26,842 nt of DNA, taken from positions 1 through 26,842 of the forward strand of contig DASZOM010000015.1 in NCBI GenBank assembly GCA_035550735.1, given 5' to 3'. Origin of the DNA: JANQRA01 sp035550735 (GTDB lineage Bacteria > Actinomycetota > Acidimicrobiia > Spongiisociales > ZC4RG35). This document shows, one piece after another, positions 1-6,560 of this stretch; the first letter of the stretch is position 1; each line of letters opens with the position of its first letter. The translations under genes were made by a program, and so were the position numbers. Under the pieces are notes generated by a model that worked only from the letters and a program-made list of their open reading frames with translations, did no database searches and was not told the DNA's origin.

Positions 1-240
1 TGCTGCCAGGGTTCTGCGGGCGGCCTCGGACTTGGGTGGTCCCATGACAGAGCGTCCTCCGACGCCTCGCGTGACCTGTTCGACGATGGCGATTGTCGAC
101 CGGTCGAAGTCGATGCGGCCGACGCGGATACCGGCGCATTCACCCCAACGAAGCCCGAGCACCGCCCCGAGATAGACCATCGACCCGTACTGAGGCCCCA
201 TCGCGTCAGCGAGATCCGACAGCTGGTCGCGAGTGAGCAC
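1..240 (-). pseudogene. Tyrosine recombinase (phage-type integrase), fragment
   Basis: Read on the minus strand from 240 to 1, an open frame of 80 codons starts VLTRDQLSDLADAMG and contains LGLRWGE, the box around the first catalytic Arg of the R-H-R-Y tyrosine recombinases. It then has the usual beta-strand region and a GPPKSEAARRTL stretch. These enzymes integrate or excise mobile DNA. The frame runs off the left edge, so the H-x-x-R and Tyr boxes are not visible. Upstream (about 255-480) the same frame stays open, but the translation is Ser/Pro/Arg-rich and does not resemble a core-binding domain, so the N-terminal half seems lost or frameshifted. It probably belonged to the island that ends at the tRNA fragment near 2404. 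The family call is firm; its status as broken is inferred. Confidence 0.7.
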
Positions 241-508
241 CTGCCGATCGGTGGGCTGGATGGCCGGCTGCCTCCAGCGCTTCGACAATCTCGCCCGACA
301 TGTCAGATGCGGTTGAGGCGGTGCGGATGCCGATGGCGTCGAGGAGCTGCTCGCAGATTCGACGTCCGCTCTGGATGCAGCGTCGGTTCCGTTGATGTCG
401 CCACAGGTGGCCAGATCGAACTGGCGGAACTCGACAAGGAGAGGTTAGTGCGACCTGCCCACCCGTACGCATCGCGGAGCAGCTAGGCGGGGTCGGTAAG
501 GTGACGGA
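241..508. other. Stretch without a convincing gene
   Basis: No frame here gives a recognisable protein. A minus-strand frame continues from the integrase fragment but has low-complexity composition. This may be the decayed 5' part of the recombinase gene. Confidence 0.4.
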
Positions 509-868
509 ATGGTCATGAGGGTGGCGGTTCCCGTGCTGCCGTGCCGAGATGTGGAGGCAGCGCGGTCGTACTTCACGGACGTGCTCGGGTTCGACAACAT
601 ATTCACCTGGGAGACACCACCTACCTATGCGGCCGTGATCCGCGACACCGCCGAGTTCCACCTGTACGCCGAAAGCAGCGTCGGCCCGGCCAGGGTGGCG
701 GTTGTCGTCGACGACGTCGATTCCTGCCACGACGAGCTGCGCGCCCGCGGCGCCGACATCGTCGAGCCACTGGCTGACCGGCCCTACGGGATGCGCGACT
801 TCAACGTACGGACACCCGATGGACACTTGTTGATTTTTAGCCAGCCGCTTAATGAGCCAGCCGCTTAA
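509..868 (+). CDS. VOC-fold (glyoxalase/bleomycin-resistance-like) protein
   Basis: This is a 119-residue single-domain protein of the vicinal oxygen chelate superfamily. It opens with the beta-strand VAVPVLPCRDVEAARSYF, then has the helix-strand pattern FYTDVLGF-like, a second half VAVVVDDVDSCHDELRARGA, and the closing DFNVRTPDGHLLIF strand typical of actinobacterial members. The superfamily includes dioxygenases, glyoxalases and antibiotic-binding proteins; no substrate can be assigned. The ATG at 509 is used; a second ATG lies two codons later. The last three codons (PAA) come from the second copy of a 16-bp tandem duplication. Without it the reading frame would end NEYG-stop. It sits alone between mobile-element debris, so it is likely an accessory gene. 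Confidence 0.8.
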   Translation: MVMRVAVPVLPCRDVEAARSYFTDVLGFDNIFTWETPPTYAAVIRDTAEFHLYAESSVGPARVAVVVDDVDSCHDELRARGADIVEPLADRPYGMRDFNVRTPDGHLLIFSQPLNEPAA

Positions 869-872
869 TGAG
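841..872. repeat. Perfect 16-bp tandem duplication
   Basis: CCAGCCGCTTAATGAG occurs at 841-856 and again at 857-872 with no mismatch. The length is not a multiple of three, so it changes the last codons of the VOC gene. Confidence 0.95.
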
Positions 873-884
873 TACGGGTGACCA

Positions 885-1033
885 TCAGCGGACCAGCCGG
901 AAGAAGGACCGGACCTCGTCGACGAACAACGCCGGCTGCTCGAACGCCGCGAAGTGGCCGCCCTTGGCGGGCTCATTCCAGTACCGGATGTTCGGGAACC
1001 GGCGCTCCGCCCACCGCCGGGATGGGCGCTGCA
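885..1033 (-). pseudogene. Epoxide hydrolase, C-terminal remnant
   Basis: The minus strand encodes about 49 codons ending at a TGA (885-887). They include WAERRFPNIRYWNEP followed by AKGGHFAAFEQPALFVDE, then VRSFFRLVR. This matches the C-terminus of EHN-type epoxide hydrolases (alpha/beta hydrolases that open epoxides with water); the GGHFAAFEQP stretch carries the catalytic His. Upstream the frame meets a TAA inside a 16-bp palindrome, and nothing hydrolase-like follows. The N-terminal ~85 percent of the enzyme, with the nucleophile Asp, is therefore absent. It is a remnant that cannot be functional. It is convergent with the VOC gene. Confidence 0.8.
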
Positions 1034-1049
1034 GTTATCGGGCGATAAC
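1034..1049. repeat. 16-bp interrupted palindrome at a gene breakpoint
   Basis: GTTATCG-GG-CGATAAC has perfect 7-bp arms. It lies exactly where hydrolase homology stops, so it marks the breakpoint or a former recombination site. No transposase is seen beside it. Confidence 0.6.
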
Positions 1050-1063
1050 ACGCATGTCAGACA

Positions 1064-1544
1064 GTGCGCGAGAACGGCACTTCTTGCGCTGCCTCGGGTA
1101 GCTTGGCGTTTCTGACATGTCTCGTCGTCGTGTCGCTGCTCGTCCTCGGATTCCTATCGATGTTCACGATTGGGTTTGCCTTATTGCGGGTGGCAACGGC
1201 GATGATCGTTCAGCCCCTTCCGATCCAGGCCCCGAGTCTGGTGGTCGGGTATGGCTCTGGTGGTCGGATTCCTGATCGGGTACGCCGCGGTCGCGCCTTG
1301 GGGATGCTCACAGACGGCGACATTTGACCTGGCAACTGGTGTCGCAGAGGAAGCGCCCACGGTCTGCCACAGCTTGACCGGGATCGAGTACACCGGTCCC
1401 GATGGATTCGAACCGAGCAAGACCCTAGGAGTGATCGCCGGGGTAGTACTCGGAGTCCTTGCCGCTGGGGCTGCCTGGCGTCGCATCGGCGCCCGTCAAC
1501 CCGAAGCGGACGCCGACGTTGACGTCGCTACCCAGATCGACTGA
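1064..1544 (+). pseudogene. Small membrane protein gene, frameshifted by a 19-bp insertion
   Basis: A frame starting at GTG 1064 encodes a strong membrane segment (LAFLTCLVVVSLLVLGFLSM, then FTIGFALL) and runs to SLVVG. A second frame starting at ATG 1251 encodes FLIGYAAVAPWGC, then a polar loop, another membrane segment (GVIAGVVLGVLAAGAAW) and an acidic tail, ending at 1544. The 12-mer TCTGGTGGTCGG occurs at 1237-1248 and at 1256-1267. Removing the 19 bp from one copy to the next joins both frames into one protein of about 153 residues with three or four membrane segments. I do not recognise the family. The downstream part alone (97 aa from 1251) may still be translated. If the insertion is real, the gene is broken; an assembly error is the alternative. 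Confidence 0.6.
1237..1267. repeat. 12-bp direct repeat, 19-bp offset (partial duplication)
   Basis: The 12-mer TCTGGTGGTCGG is repeated after 7 intervening bases (GTATGGC). The offset of 19 bp shifts the reading frame of the surrounding membrane-protein gene. Confidence 0.9.
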
Positions 1545-1687
1545 TCCCCCTCGATAACAATTCACCTCCCGCTCGGGATCGGCACCGCTCGGATTGGCAT
1601 GTCGAACCAAGGTCGCCGCGCCGGGAATCTCAGAGCAGTGACGGATCAGTTCCATTCCTCGCCATTACGTATTACGATATTGCGGAT

Positions 1688-1951
1688 GTGGAGATCCATC
1701 GGTCTGCGCGCAGGCACGGCGTATCGGATGCGGCCATGCTCCACGCCCTCGACCATGCTCTCACCGTCGTCGACTTGGAACCCGACGCCGATCCTCCAAA
1801 GGTCCTCGCCATCGGACCGGACCATGCCGGCAATCTGCTTGAGATCATCTGGGTCGAGCTGGCCGACGAGGTCAATCTCGTGATCCACGCCATGCCTCTC
1901 CGCCCGACCTTCTACGACCTGCTCCCACAGACCGGGGAGGACATGCCTTGA
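1688..1951 (+). CDS. Putative toxin of a toxin-antitoxin-like pair
   Basis: The protein has 87 residues and starts at GTG 1688 (VEIHRSARRHGVSDAAMLHAL). It contains the pattern EIHxSARxHGV, then VVDLEPDADPPKVLAIGPDHAGNLLE, then an IHAMPLRPTFYDLL C-terminus. I know this pattern from small actinobacterial proteins encoded just before ribbon-helix-helix proteins; it looks like a compact RelE/BrnT-scale toxin. No catalytic residue can be named. The stop codon overlaps the start of the RHH gene by 4 nt (TTGA), so the two are translationally coupled, with the toxin-like gene first. An in-frame extension upstream lacks a start codon. The toxin role rests on size and context only. Confidence 0.6.
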   Translation: MEIHRSARRHGVSDAAMLHALDHALTVVDLEPDADPPKVLAIGPDHAGNLLEIIWVELADEVNLVIHAMPLRPTFYDLLPQTGEDMP

Positions 1952-2229
1952 CCGAATCGGAGACCCATCGCACCCGCAGCGGCCGGACACTCACGGACGA
2001 AGAGATCGACGCCCTTTCAATCGAGGTCGCCGAGACCGACTACGACATTGAAGATCTCAAGACTCGGCGACGGGGTCGACCCTCGATGGGATCGGGTCCT
2101 GCCGATGTCGTCCCGGTACGGATCGACCCCGAACTGCGAGCGGCGATCGAGGCCCGTGCCGAGGCTGATCACACCACGACGAGCGAGATCATCCGCGAGG
2201 CGATCCGCAGATTCCTCGAGGTCGCCTGA
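1948..2229 (+). CDS. Ribbon-helix-helix (CopG/MetJ-type) antitoxin-like regulator
   Basis: This is a 93-residue protein starting at TTG 1948, preceded by a good ribosome site (GGGGAGG, 1934-1940). The N-terminal half is acidic and probably flexible (TDEEIDALSIEVAETDYDIEDL), as expected for a toxin-binding segment. The C-terminal half is a clear RHH DNA-binding domain: strand VVPVRIDPELRAAIEARA, then helix ADHTTTSEIIREAIRRFLEV. RHH proteins dimerise and bind operator palindromes, and antitoxins of this fold repress their own operon. The gene overlaps the preceding toxin-like gene by 4 nt. The DNA-binding call is firm; the antitoxin role is inferred from context. Confidence 0.75.
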   Translation: MTESETHRTRSGRTLTDEEIDALSIEVAETDYDIEDLKTRRRGRPSMGSGPADVVPVRIDPELRAAIEARAEADHTTTSEIIREAIRRFLEVA

Positions 2230-2245
2230 CCGAAGACAACGCGCC

Positions 2246-2267
2246 TCCATCGCGCGTCCATCGCGCG
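2246..2267. repeat. Perfect 11-bp tandem duplication
   Basis: TCCATCGCGCG is repeated directly at 2246-2256 and 2257-2267, between the RHH gene and the tRNA fragment. It is the third short tandem duplication within 1.5 kb. Confidence 0.85.
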
Positions 2268-2363
2268 TCCGCAGACATCCACACCGGTCCGCATCGGTCG
2301 CCGCAACGCTCGGACCTGGGGTTTCTGTCCACGCGGGTCCGCCCCAATCCATGCCGGGAGACT

Positions 2364-2404
2364 TCAGGACGCTGAGGTCGTGGGTTCAAATCCCGCCGTC
2401 CCGA
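2364..2404 (+). other. 3' fragment of a tRNA gene (tRNA-Pro-like), probable attachment site
   Basis: A full T-arm is visible: stem GTGGG (2380-2384), loop TTCAAAT, stem CCCGC (2392-2396). It is followed by a 7-nt acceptor strand CGTCCCG and discriminator A (2404). The matching 5' acceptor strand (CGGGACG) and a D-arm are absent upstream, so only the anticodon-side 3' part is present. The variable region and T-arm (GAGGTCGTGGGTTC) match actinobacterial tRNA-Pro as I remember it. tRNA 3' ends are classic targets of tyrosine-recombinase elements, and a recombinase fragment lies at the left edge. The site therefore probably marks the right end of an integrated island. The remainder of 2230-2477 holds nothing else I can support. 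Confidence 0.65.
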
Positions 2405-2477
2405 CTCAGAAAGGTGCTGGTCAGAAGTTCCGGGATGAGCTTCCGGCCGGCACCTAACCGGCCTCAACCCCGTCCGC

Positions 2478-2508
2478 GTTTACCTTCTGTTCACCCTGCC
2501 ACTACCGT
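2478..2508 (+). promoter_or_regulatory. PHO-box-like direct repeat and -10 element before the phosphate operon
   Basis: Two adjacent 11-bp units, GTTTACCTTCT (2478-2488) and GTTCACCCTGC (2489-2499), match the GTTCACC direct-repeat core bound by actinobacterial PhoP/RegX3. A -10-like TACCGT follows at 2503-2508, 12 nt before the ATG at 2521. This arrangement predicts activation when phosphate is scarce. Confidence 0.6.
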
Positions 2509-2520
2509 GCCGCCCGCCGA

Positions 2521-3138
2521 ATGAGATTCAGGATCGTTCCTGCAAACAGGGAGTTCTTCGACGACTTCTCTCTAGCCGCCAAGAACTTGGCGACCAGCGT
2601 CGATCGGCTACGTGATCTTCTCGGCGACACCTCGAATGCCGCCGAGCGTCATGCTGCCGTCAAGGAGGTGGAGCGGGCCGGCGACGAGGTGACAGAGAGG
2701 ATCCTCACCAGACTCGCCAGCGCCTTCGTCACTCCGTTCGACCCCGAGGACATCCAGCGTCTCGCCCAGGCCCTCGACGATGTCGTCGACGACGTCTACC
2801 ACGTGTCCGAGATGTTCGTCCTCACCTCCATCACCGAGCTGATCCCGGAGGTCAAGGAGCAGGTCGAGGTCCTCGCCGAGATGGCGGTCAAGGTCGTCGA
2901 GCTCTTCGACCGGTTCGAGGACATGCGCGGGCTTCGTGACATCATCTCGGAAGTCGAGGAGCTGGAGAGCGAGGGCAACCGCATCTACCGACGGGGAGTG
3001 GCGAGGCTGTTCTCCGGCGAGATGGACGCCATCGACGTGATCCGCTGGAAGGACATCGTCGAGTCCATGGAAGCGGCACTCGACCGGGTGGAGGACATGA
3101 CCAACATCGTCACCACGATCGTCCTCAAACAGGCCTGA
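2521..3138 (+). CDS. DUF47 / PhoU-like protein paired with PiT transporter
   Basis: This 205-residue, all-helical, acidic protein belongs to the DUF47 (PhoU-divergent) family. The body is a PhoU-like repeat: FDDFSLAAKNLATSVDRL, then AAVKEVERAGDEVTERIL, then PFDPEDIQRLAQALDDVVDDVY. The second half repeats the ExE(x)GNRIYRRG metal-site pattern (EVEELESEGNRIYRRGVARLF) and closes with DRVEDMTNIV. Members of this family sit beside PiT permeases and are thought to modulate phosphate uptake from the cytoplasmic side. The length is typical. The permease gene follows after 12 nt, so the two are one operon. The short leader after the predicted -10 element fits a nearly leaderless message. Confidence 0.9.
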   Translation: MRFRIVPANREFFDDFSLAAKNLATSVDRLRDLLGDTSNAAERHAAVKEVERAGDEVTERILTRLASAFVTPFDPEDIQRLAQALDDVVDDVYHVSEMFVLTSITELIPEVKEQVEVLAEMAVKVVELFDRFEDMRGLRDIISEVEELESEGNRIYRRGVARLFSGEMDAIDVIRWKDIVESMEAALDRVEDMTNIVTTIVLKQA

Positions 3139-3150
3139 GGCAGAACGCCC

Positions 3151-4143
3151 GTGGAGCTCGGCGCGGTAATCGTCATCCTGCTTGCTCTCGCCTTCGACTT
3201 CACCAACGGGTTTCACGATGCGGCCAACTCGATCGCGACCGTGGTCTCGACCAGGGTCCTCTCCCCCCGCTATGCCGTCATCTGGGCCGCCTTCTTCAAT
3301 TTCGTCGCCTTCCTGATCTTCAGCACCCACGTCGCCAACACCATTGCCAAGGACGTCGTTGCCCAAGAGGCGCTCACCGTCGGAGTCATCTTCTCCGGGC
3401 TGGTGGGGGCGATCGCCTGGAACCTGATCACCTTCTGGCTCGGCCTCCCCACCAGCTCGTCACATGCTCTGGTCGGTGGGATGGCGGGTGCCGCCGTCGT
3501 CCGCTCCGGGTTCGACGTCCTCATATCCGAAGGTCTGCGGACGATCGGGGCTTTCATCGTCCTCTCACCGATGATCGGGCTCGCCCTTGGGCTCGTCTTC
3601 ACGGTGGCCATCCAATGGGCGTTCCACGGGCGCAAGGAGATCGATCGGCTGAACCGCGGGTTCAGACGAGCCCAGCTGGCGTCGGCGGCGGCCTTCAGCC
3701 TCGGTCATGGCGGCAACGACGCCCAGAAGACGATGGGGATCATCCTGGCGGTGCTGATCGCCGCGGGGACCCTTCCCCCCAATGCCGAGGTGCCACTCTG
3801 GGTGGTGCTCTCCGCTCATTTCGCAATCGGTATGGGCACGCTGTTCGGGGGCTGGCGGATCGTCAAGACCATGGGCTTCAAGCTGACCCGTCTCCAGCCT
3901 GCGGGTGGGGTTGCCGCCGAGAGCGCCGCCGCCCTGACACTGTTCTTTGCGTCCGGACAGGGAATTCCGGTGTCCACCACCCACACCATCACCGGGGCGA
4001 TCGTGGGCGTTGGGGCGGCCCGGCGGCTCTCCGCGGTGCGGTGGCGTGTGGCGGGGCGAGTGGTCTGGGCCTGGGTGGTGACCATCCCTGGTGCAGCGCT
4101 GATAGCGGCGGTAATATCACTCTTGGTGGGAGCGCTGGCATGA
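3151..4143 (+). CDS. PiT-family inorganic phosphate permease
   Basis: This is a 330-residue integral membrane protein with about ten hydrophobic segments. Both PiT signature repeats are present: FDFTNGFHDAANSIATVVST (residues ~10-29) and SLGHGGNDAQKTMG (~182-195). The conserved GLPTSSSHALVGG and GIPVSTTHTITGAIVG loops are also present. PiT carriers (PF01384) import metal-phosphate complexes or phosphate using the proton or sodium gradient. The size matches short bacterial members that lack the large cytoplasmic loop. The GTG at 3151 is the natural start because it places the first membrane segment at the N-terminus. The stop overlaps the next small gene (ATGA). It is co-transcribed with the DUF47 gene. 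Confidence 0.93.
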   Translation: MELGAVIVILLALAFDFTNGFHDAANSIATVVSTRVLSPRYAVIWAAFFNFVAFLIFSTHVANTIAKDVVAQEALTVGVIFSGLVGAIAWNLITFWLGLPTSSSHALVGGMAGAAVVRSGFDVLISEGLRTIGAFIVLSPMIGLALGLVFTVAIQWAFHGRKEIDRLNRGFRRAQLASAAAFSLGHGGNDAQKTMGIILAVLIAAGTLPPNAEVPLWVVLSAHFAIGMGTLFGGWRIVKTMGFKLTRLQPAGGVAAESAAALTLFFASGQGIPVSTTHTITGAIVGVGAARRLSAVRWRVAGRVVWAWVVTIPGAALIAAVISLLVGALA

Positions 4144-4325
4144 TCGACCGGAGGACGTATTTCTTCCTGGGGGCTGCCCTGGCCGTCGCCGCCGTTCAAC
4201 CCCTGGTCCCGCAGTTCCGCTGGGCCACTTTGACCGTGGTGGCCGTCTATCTGGTGTTCGCCGGCTTGTTCGCCGCAGCCGACATCTCGGCGAGACGGGC
4301 GGCACGACGCAACGGCCACCTCTGA
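4140..4325 (+). CDS. Small two-segment membrane protein after PiT
   Basis: This is a 61-residue protein starting at the ATG that overlaps the PiT stop by 4 nt, so it is probably translationally coupled. Two hydrophobic stretches (YFFLGAALAVAAVQPLVP and ATLTVVAVYLVFAGLFAAAD) are followed by a basic tail (SARRAARRNGHL), predicting two membrane helices with the C-terminus in the cytoplasm. I do not recognise a family. Because of the coupling, it may be an accessory subunit or stabiliser of the phosphate transporter, but this is only inference. Confidence 0.65.
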   Translation: MIDRRTYFFLGAALAVAAVQPLVPQFRWATLTVVAVYLVFAGLFAAADISARRAARRNGHL

Positions 4326-4350
4326 GCCCCCGGCCTAGCGAGGGCAAGCC

Positions 4351-5151
4351 TCACTCCGCAGACCCGTCGAGATGACCGACCGCCCCTGAAGCTTCGGCCG
4401 TCTTGACGTACGTGGGCCGGAGCTCGACAGGCTCCGCCCCGACCTTCGGGCCACGGATTCGCAGATTCAGCGCCTCGACGAAGATCGAGAACCCCATGGC
4501 GAAGTAGATGTAGCCCTTCGGGATGTGAAGCTCCCACCCCTCGGCGACCAGCGACATCCCGATCAGGAGCAGGAAGCTCAGAGCCAGCATCTTCACGGTC
4601 GGGTGCCGGTTGACGAAGCCGCTGATGGAATTGGCCGAGATCAGCATCACACCGATGGCGATGATCACGGCGGCGACCATCACGCCGACCTCCTCCGCCA
4701 TGCCAACCGCGGTGATCACCGAGTCGAGGCTGAACACCGCATCGAGGAGGACGATCTGGCCGATCACGGCGCCTAGTGAGGCCGCTGCCTCGGCGCCCTC
4801 GCCCGGCCCCACCTCCTCGCCCTCCAGCTTCTCATGGATCTCGAATGTCGCCTTCGCCAGGAGGAAGAGGCCGCCGGCGATGAGGATGATGTCCCGACCC
4901 GAGATCTCGCTGCCGGCGATGCTGAACAGCGGCTCGGTGAGCCCGATCACCCAGTTGATGCTGAGGAGGAGGGCCACCCTCATGAACATGGCGAGCAGGA
5001 GGCCGATGGTGCGCGCCCGTGCCTGGACGGCGGCGGGAAGCTTGCCGGAGAGGATCGAGATGAAGACGATGTTGTCGATCCCGAGAACGATCTCGAGAGC
5101 CGTCAGTGTGACCAGTGCCAGCCAGATGTCCGGGTTGGTGAGCCATTCCAT
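4351..5151 (-). CDS. TerC-family membrane protein
   Basis: This is a 266-residue polytopic membrane protein of the TerC family (PF03741). The N-terminus holds the family hallmark LTALEIVLGIDNIVFISIL with acidic residues inside the membrane. The second half repeats the motif as VLLDAVFSLDSVITAVGMA. These paired acidic motifs are thought to carry divalent metals. Bacterial members (Alx/YkoY/YjbE) export manganese, often helping to metallate secreted proteins, and others are linked to tellurite resistance. It is transcribed alone, divergently from the CNNM genes and convergently with the phosphate operon. A TAGCCT hexamer lies 8 nt before the ATG, suggesting a leaderless mRNA. The symbol terC is not assigned because the subfamily is unclear. 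Confidence 0.92.
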   Translation of the reverse strand: MEWLTNPDIWLALVTLTALEIVLGIDNIVFISILSGKLPAAVQARARTIGLLLAMFMRVALLLSINWVIGLTEPLFSIAGSEISGRDIILIAGGLFLLAKATFEIHEKLEGEEVGPGEGAEAAASLGAVIGQIVLLDAVFSLDSVITAVGMAEEVGVMVAAVIIAIGVMLISANSISGFVNRHPTVKMLALSFLLLIGMSLVAEGWELHIPKGYIYFAMGFSIFVEALNLRIRGPKVGAEPVELRPTYVKTAEASGAVGHLDGSAE

Positions 5152-5159
5152 GGGTGACG

Positions 5160-5165
5160 AGGCTA
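5160..5165 (-). promoter_or_regulatory. -10 element, leaderless TerC promoter
   Basis: On the minus strand TAGCCT is followed by 8 nt and then the TerC ATG. No Shine-Dalgarno sequence is present. The spacing places the transcription start at or next to the start codon. Confidence 0.45.
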
Positions 5166-5212
5166 TTCAGACCGGGAGCCACCGGAGATCGAGCCCTCGA
5201 GTCGCGCCTGAG

Positions 5213-5218
5213 TATCCT
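5213..5218 (+). promoter_or_regulatory. -10 element of the CNNM operon
   Basis: TATCCT lies about 30 nt before the probable start region. A GGAG at 5239-5242 can serve as ribosome site, best spaced for a non-standard ATT codon at 5250. Confidence 0.35.
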
Positions 5219-5267
5219 CGAATCTTGGCGGTGAAATCGGAGCACGCTGATTAGCACATTCCTTGGA

Positions 5268-6560
5268 TTGGCCGCTGTCGTCCTCCTCATCGTGGCCACC
5301 GCCTTCTTCGTGGCCGGCGAGTTCGCAGTCGTCGCCGTGGAGCGGAGCCAGGTGGAAGTTCGGGCCCGGGAGGGGGACCGTCGTGCCGGACGAATCCTCA
5401 GCTCCCTGCGCAACCTCTCCTTCGAGCTCTCCGGCGCCCAACTGGGGATCACCATCACGTCGCTCGTGCTCGGTTTCATCGCCGAGCCGGCTATCGCCAC
5501 CTTGCTTCGACCGCTGGTCGAGGCGATCCCGTTCCTGGAGAGATCGGCCGTAGGCGTGTCGTTCGCCCTCGCCCTGATCATCGCCACGATGGCTGCGATG
5601 GTCTTCGGGGAGCTGGTCCCCAAGAACCTGGCGATCGCCCGGCCCTACCGCTCGGCCGTGTGGTTCGCCATTCCGATGGCGGCGGTCAACCGGATGTGGC
5701 GCCCCCTTGTCGTGTTGCTCAACGCGGCGGCGGACTGGACGGTGCGAAAGCTGGGGATCGAGCCACGTGCAGAACTGGCCGGGGTCCGCTCGATGGAGGA
5801 GCTCGAGTTGATGATCCGGTCATCCGGCGAGGAGGGCCGGCTCGACGACGACGAGCTCGAGCTGCTGACCCGGGCGATCACCTTCACCGAGAAGGTCGCT
5901 GCCGAGGCGATGGTGCCCCGGGTCAACGTGGTCGCCCTCAACCGCCACCAGCCGATATCCGAGCTCCGCTCGACTTCGGCGAGCACCGGACATTCCCGAT
6001 TCCCCGTCTACGGGGACGATCTCGACGAGATCGTGGGCGTGGTGCACGTCAAGGACACGGTGGGCATCCCCACCTCGGAGCGTGCCCTGACCTCGGTGGA
6101 GCGGATCGCCAAACCCGCTCTCCGCGTGCCCGAGGCCGGTCGGCTGGAGACGCTGCTCACGCTGCTGCAGAAGGAAGGCCAGGGCATGGCCCTCGTTATC
6201 GACGAGTACGGGGGGACCGCCGGGATCATCACCATCGAGGACCTGCTCGAGGAGATCTTCGGCGAGATCGAGGACGAGTACGACGAGAGGTCGCCGCAGA
6301 TCGCCGACAGCGATGAGGTGGGAGTGCTCTCCGGCCTCCTCAACCGGCATGAGGTGGAGGAGCTGACCGGGTTCGAGTGGCCGGAAGGCCACTACGAGAC
6401 CCTGGGCGGCTTCATCGTGGCGACCTTGGGGCGTTTCCCCGAGCCCGGAGACCTGGTTCACACCGACCAGGTCAACTTCCAGGTGACGGCGATGGACGGT
6501 TACCGCGTCGACCAGGTCCGTGTCGTCCGGGTGCAGGGCGACGGGGAGGCGCGGGAATGA
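5268..6560 (+). CDS. CNNM/CorC-type membrane protein with CBS pair (first copy)
   Basis: About 430 residues. The order is an N-terminal DUF21/CNNM membrane domain (~1-190: GEFAVVAVERSQVEV, AQLGITITSLVLGFIAEPA, GELVPKNLAIARP), a CBS pair (~210-335: MVPRVNVVAL, GHSRFPVYGDDLDEIVGVVH, ALVIDEYGGTAGIITIEDLL), and a C-terminal CorC_HlyC domain (~350-425: GHYETLGGFIVATLGRFPEPGD). CNNM proteins are linked to magnesium export or homeostasis; 'hemolysin' names are historical. TTG 5268 is the first standard start. The frame is open to 5235, and ISTFLGLAAVV upstream of TTG looks like the true N-terminus, so initiation at ATT 5250 or CTG 5247 is possible. The stop overlaps the next gene by ATGA. Confidence 0.92.
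   Translation: MAAVVLLIVATAFFVAGEFAVVAVERSQVEVRAREGDRRAGRILSSLRNLSFELSGAQLGITITSLVLGFIAEPAIATLLRPLVEAIPFLERSAVGVSFALALIIATMAAMVFGELVPKNLAIARPYRSAVWFAIPMAAVNRMWRPLVVLLNAAADWTVRKLGIEPRAELAGVRSMEELELMIRSSGEEGRLDDDELELLTRAITFTEKVAAEAMVPRVNVVALNRHQPISELRSTSASTGHSRFPVYGDDLDEIVGVVHVKDTVGIPTSERALTSVERIAKPALRVPEAGRLETLLTLLQKEGQGMALVIDEYGGTAGIITIEDLLEEIFGEIEDEYDERSPQIADSDEVGVLSGLLNRHEVEELTGFEWPEGHYETLGGFIVATLGRFPEPGDLVHTDQVNFQVTAMDGYRVDQVRVVRVQGDGEARE

Noticed and set aside
206..1051. Long minus-strand frame across the VOC gene
   Set aside because: It overlaps the VOC gene antisense, has low-complexity composition and no family resemblance.
297..1121. 11-bp inverted repeat GACATGTCAGA / TCTGACATGTC, with a further 9-bp copy at 1053
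   Set aside because: Short, with no transposase gene between and no target duplication. It may be chance or remnant termini, and is too weak to call an element.
2189..2467. Minus-strand frame containing SGRRDLNPRPQRPE
   Set aside because: This peptide is the well-known spurious translation of tRNA sequence on the opposite strand. It supports the tRNA fragment rather than a gene.
3615..4325. Long plus-strand frame overlapping the PiT gene
   Set aside because: It is a shadow of the permease in another frame. Only its last 61 codons (from 4140) form a plausible protein.
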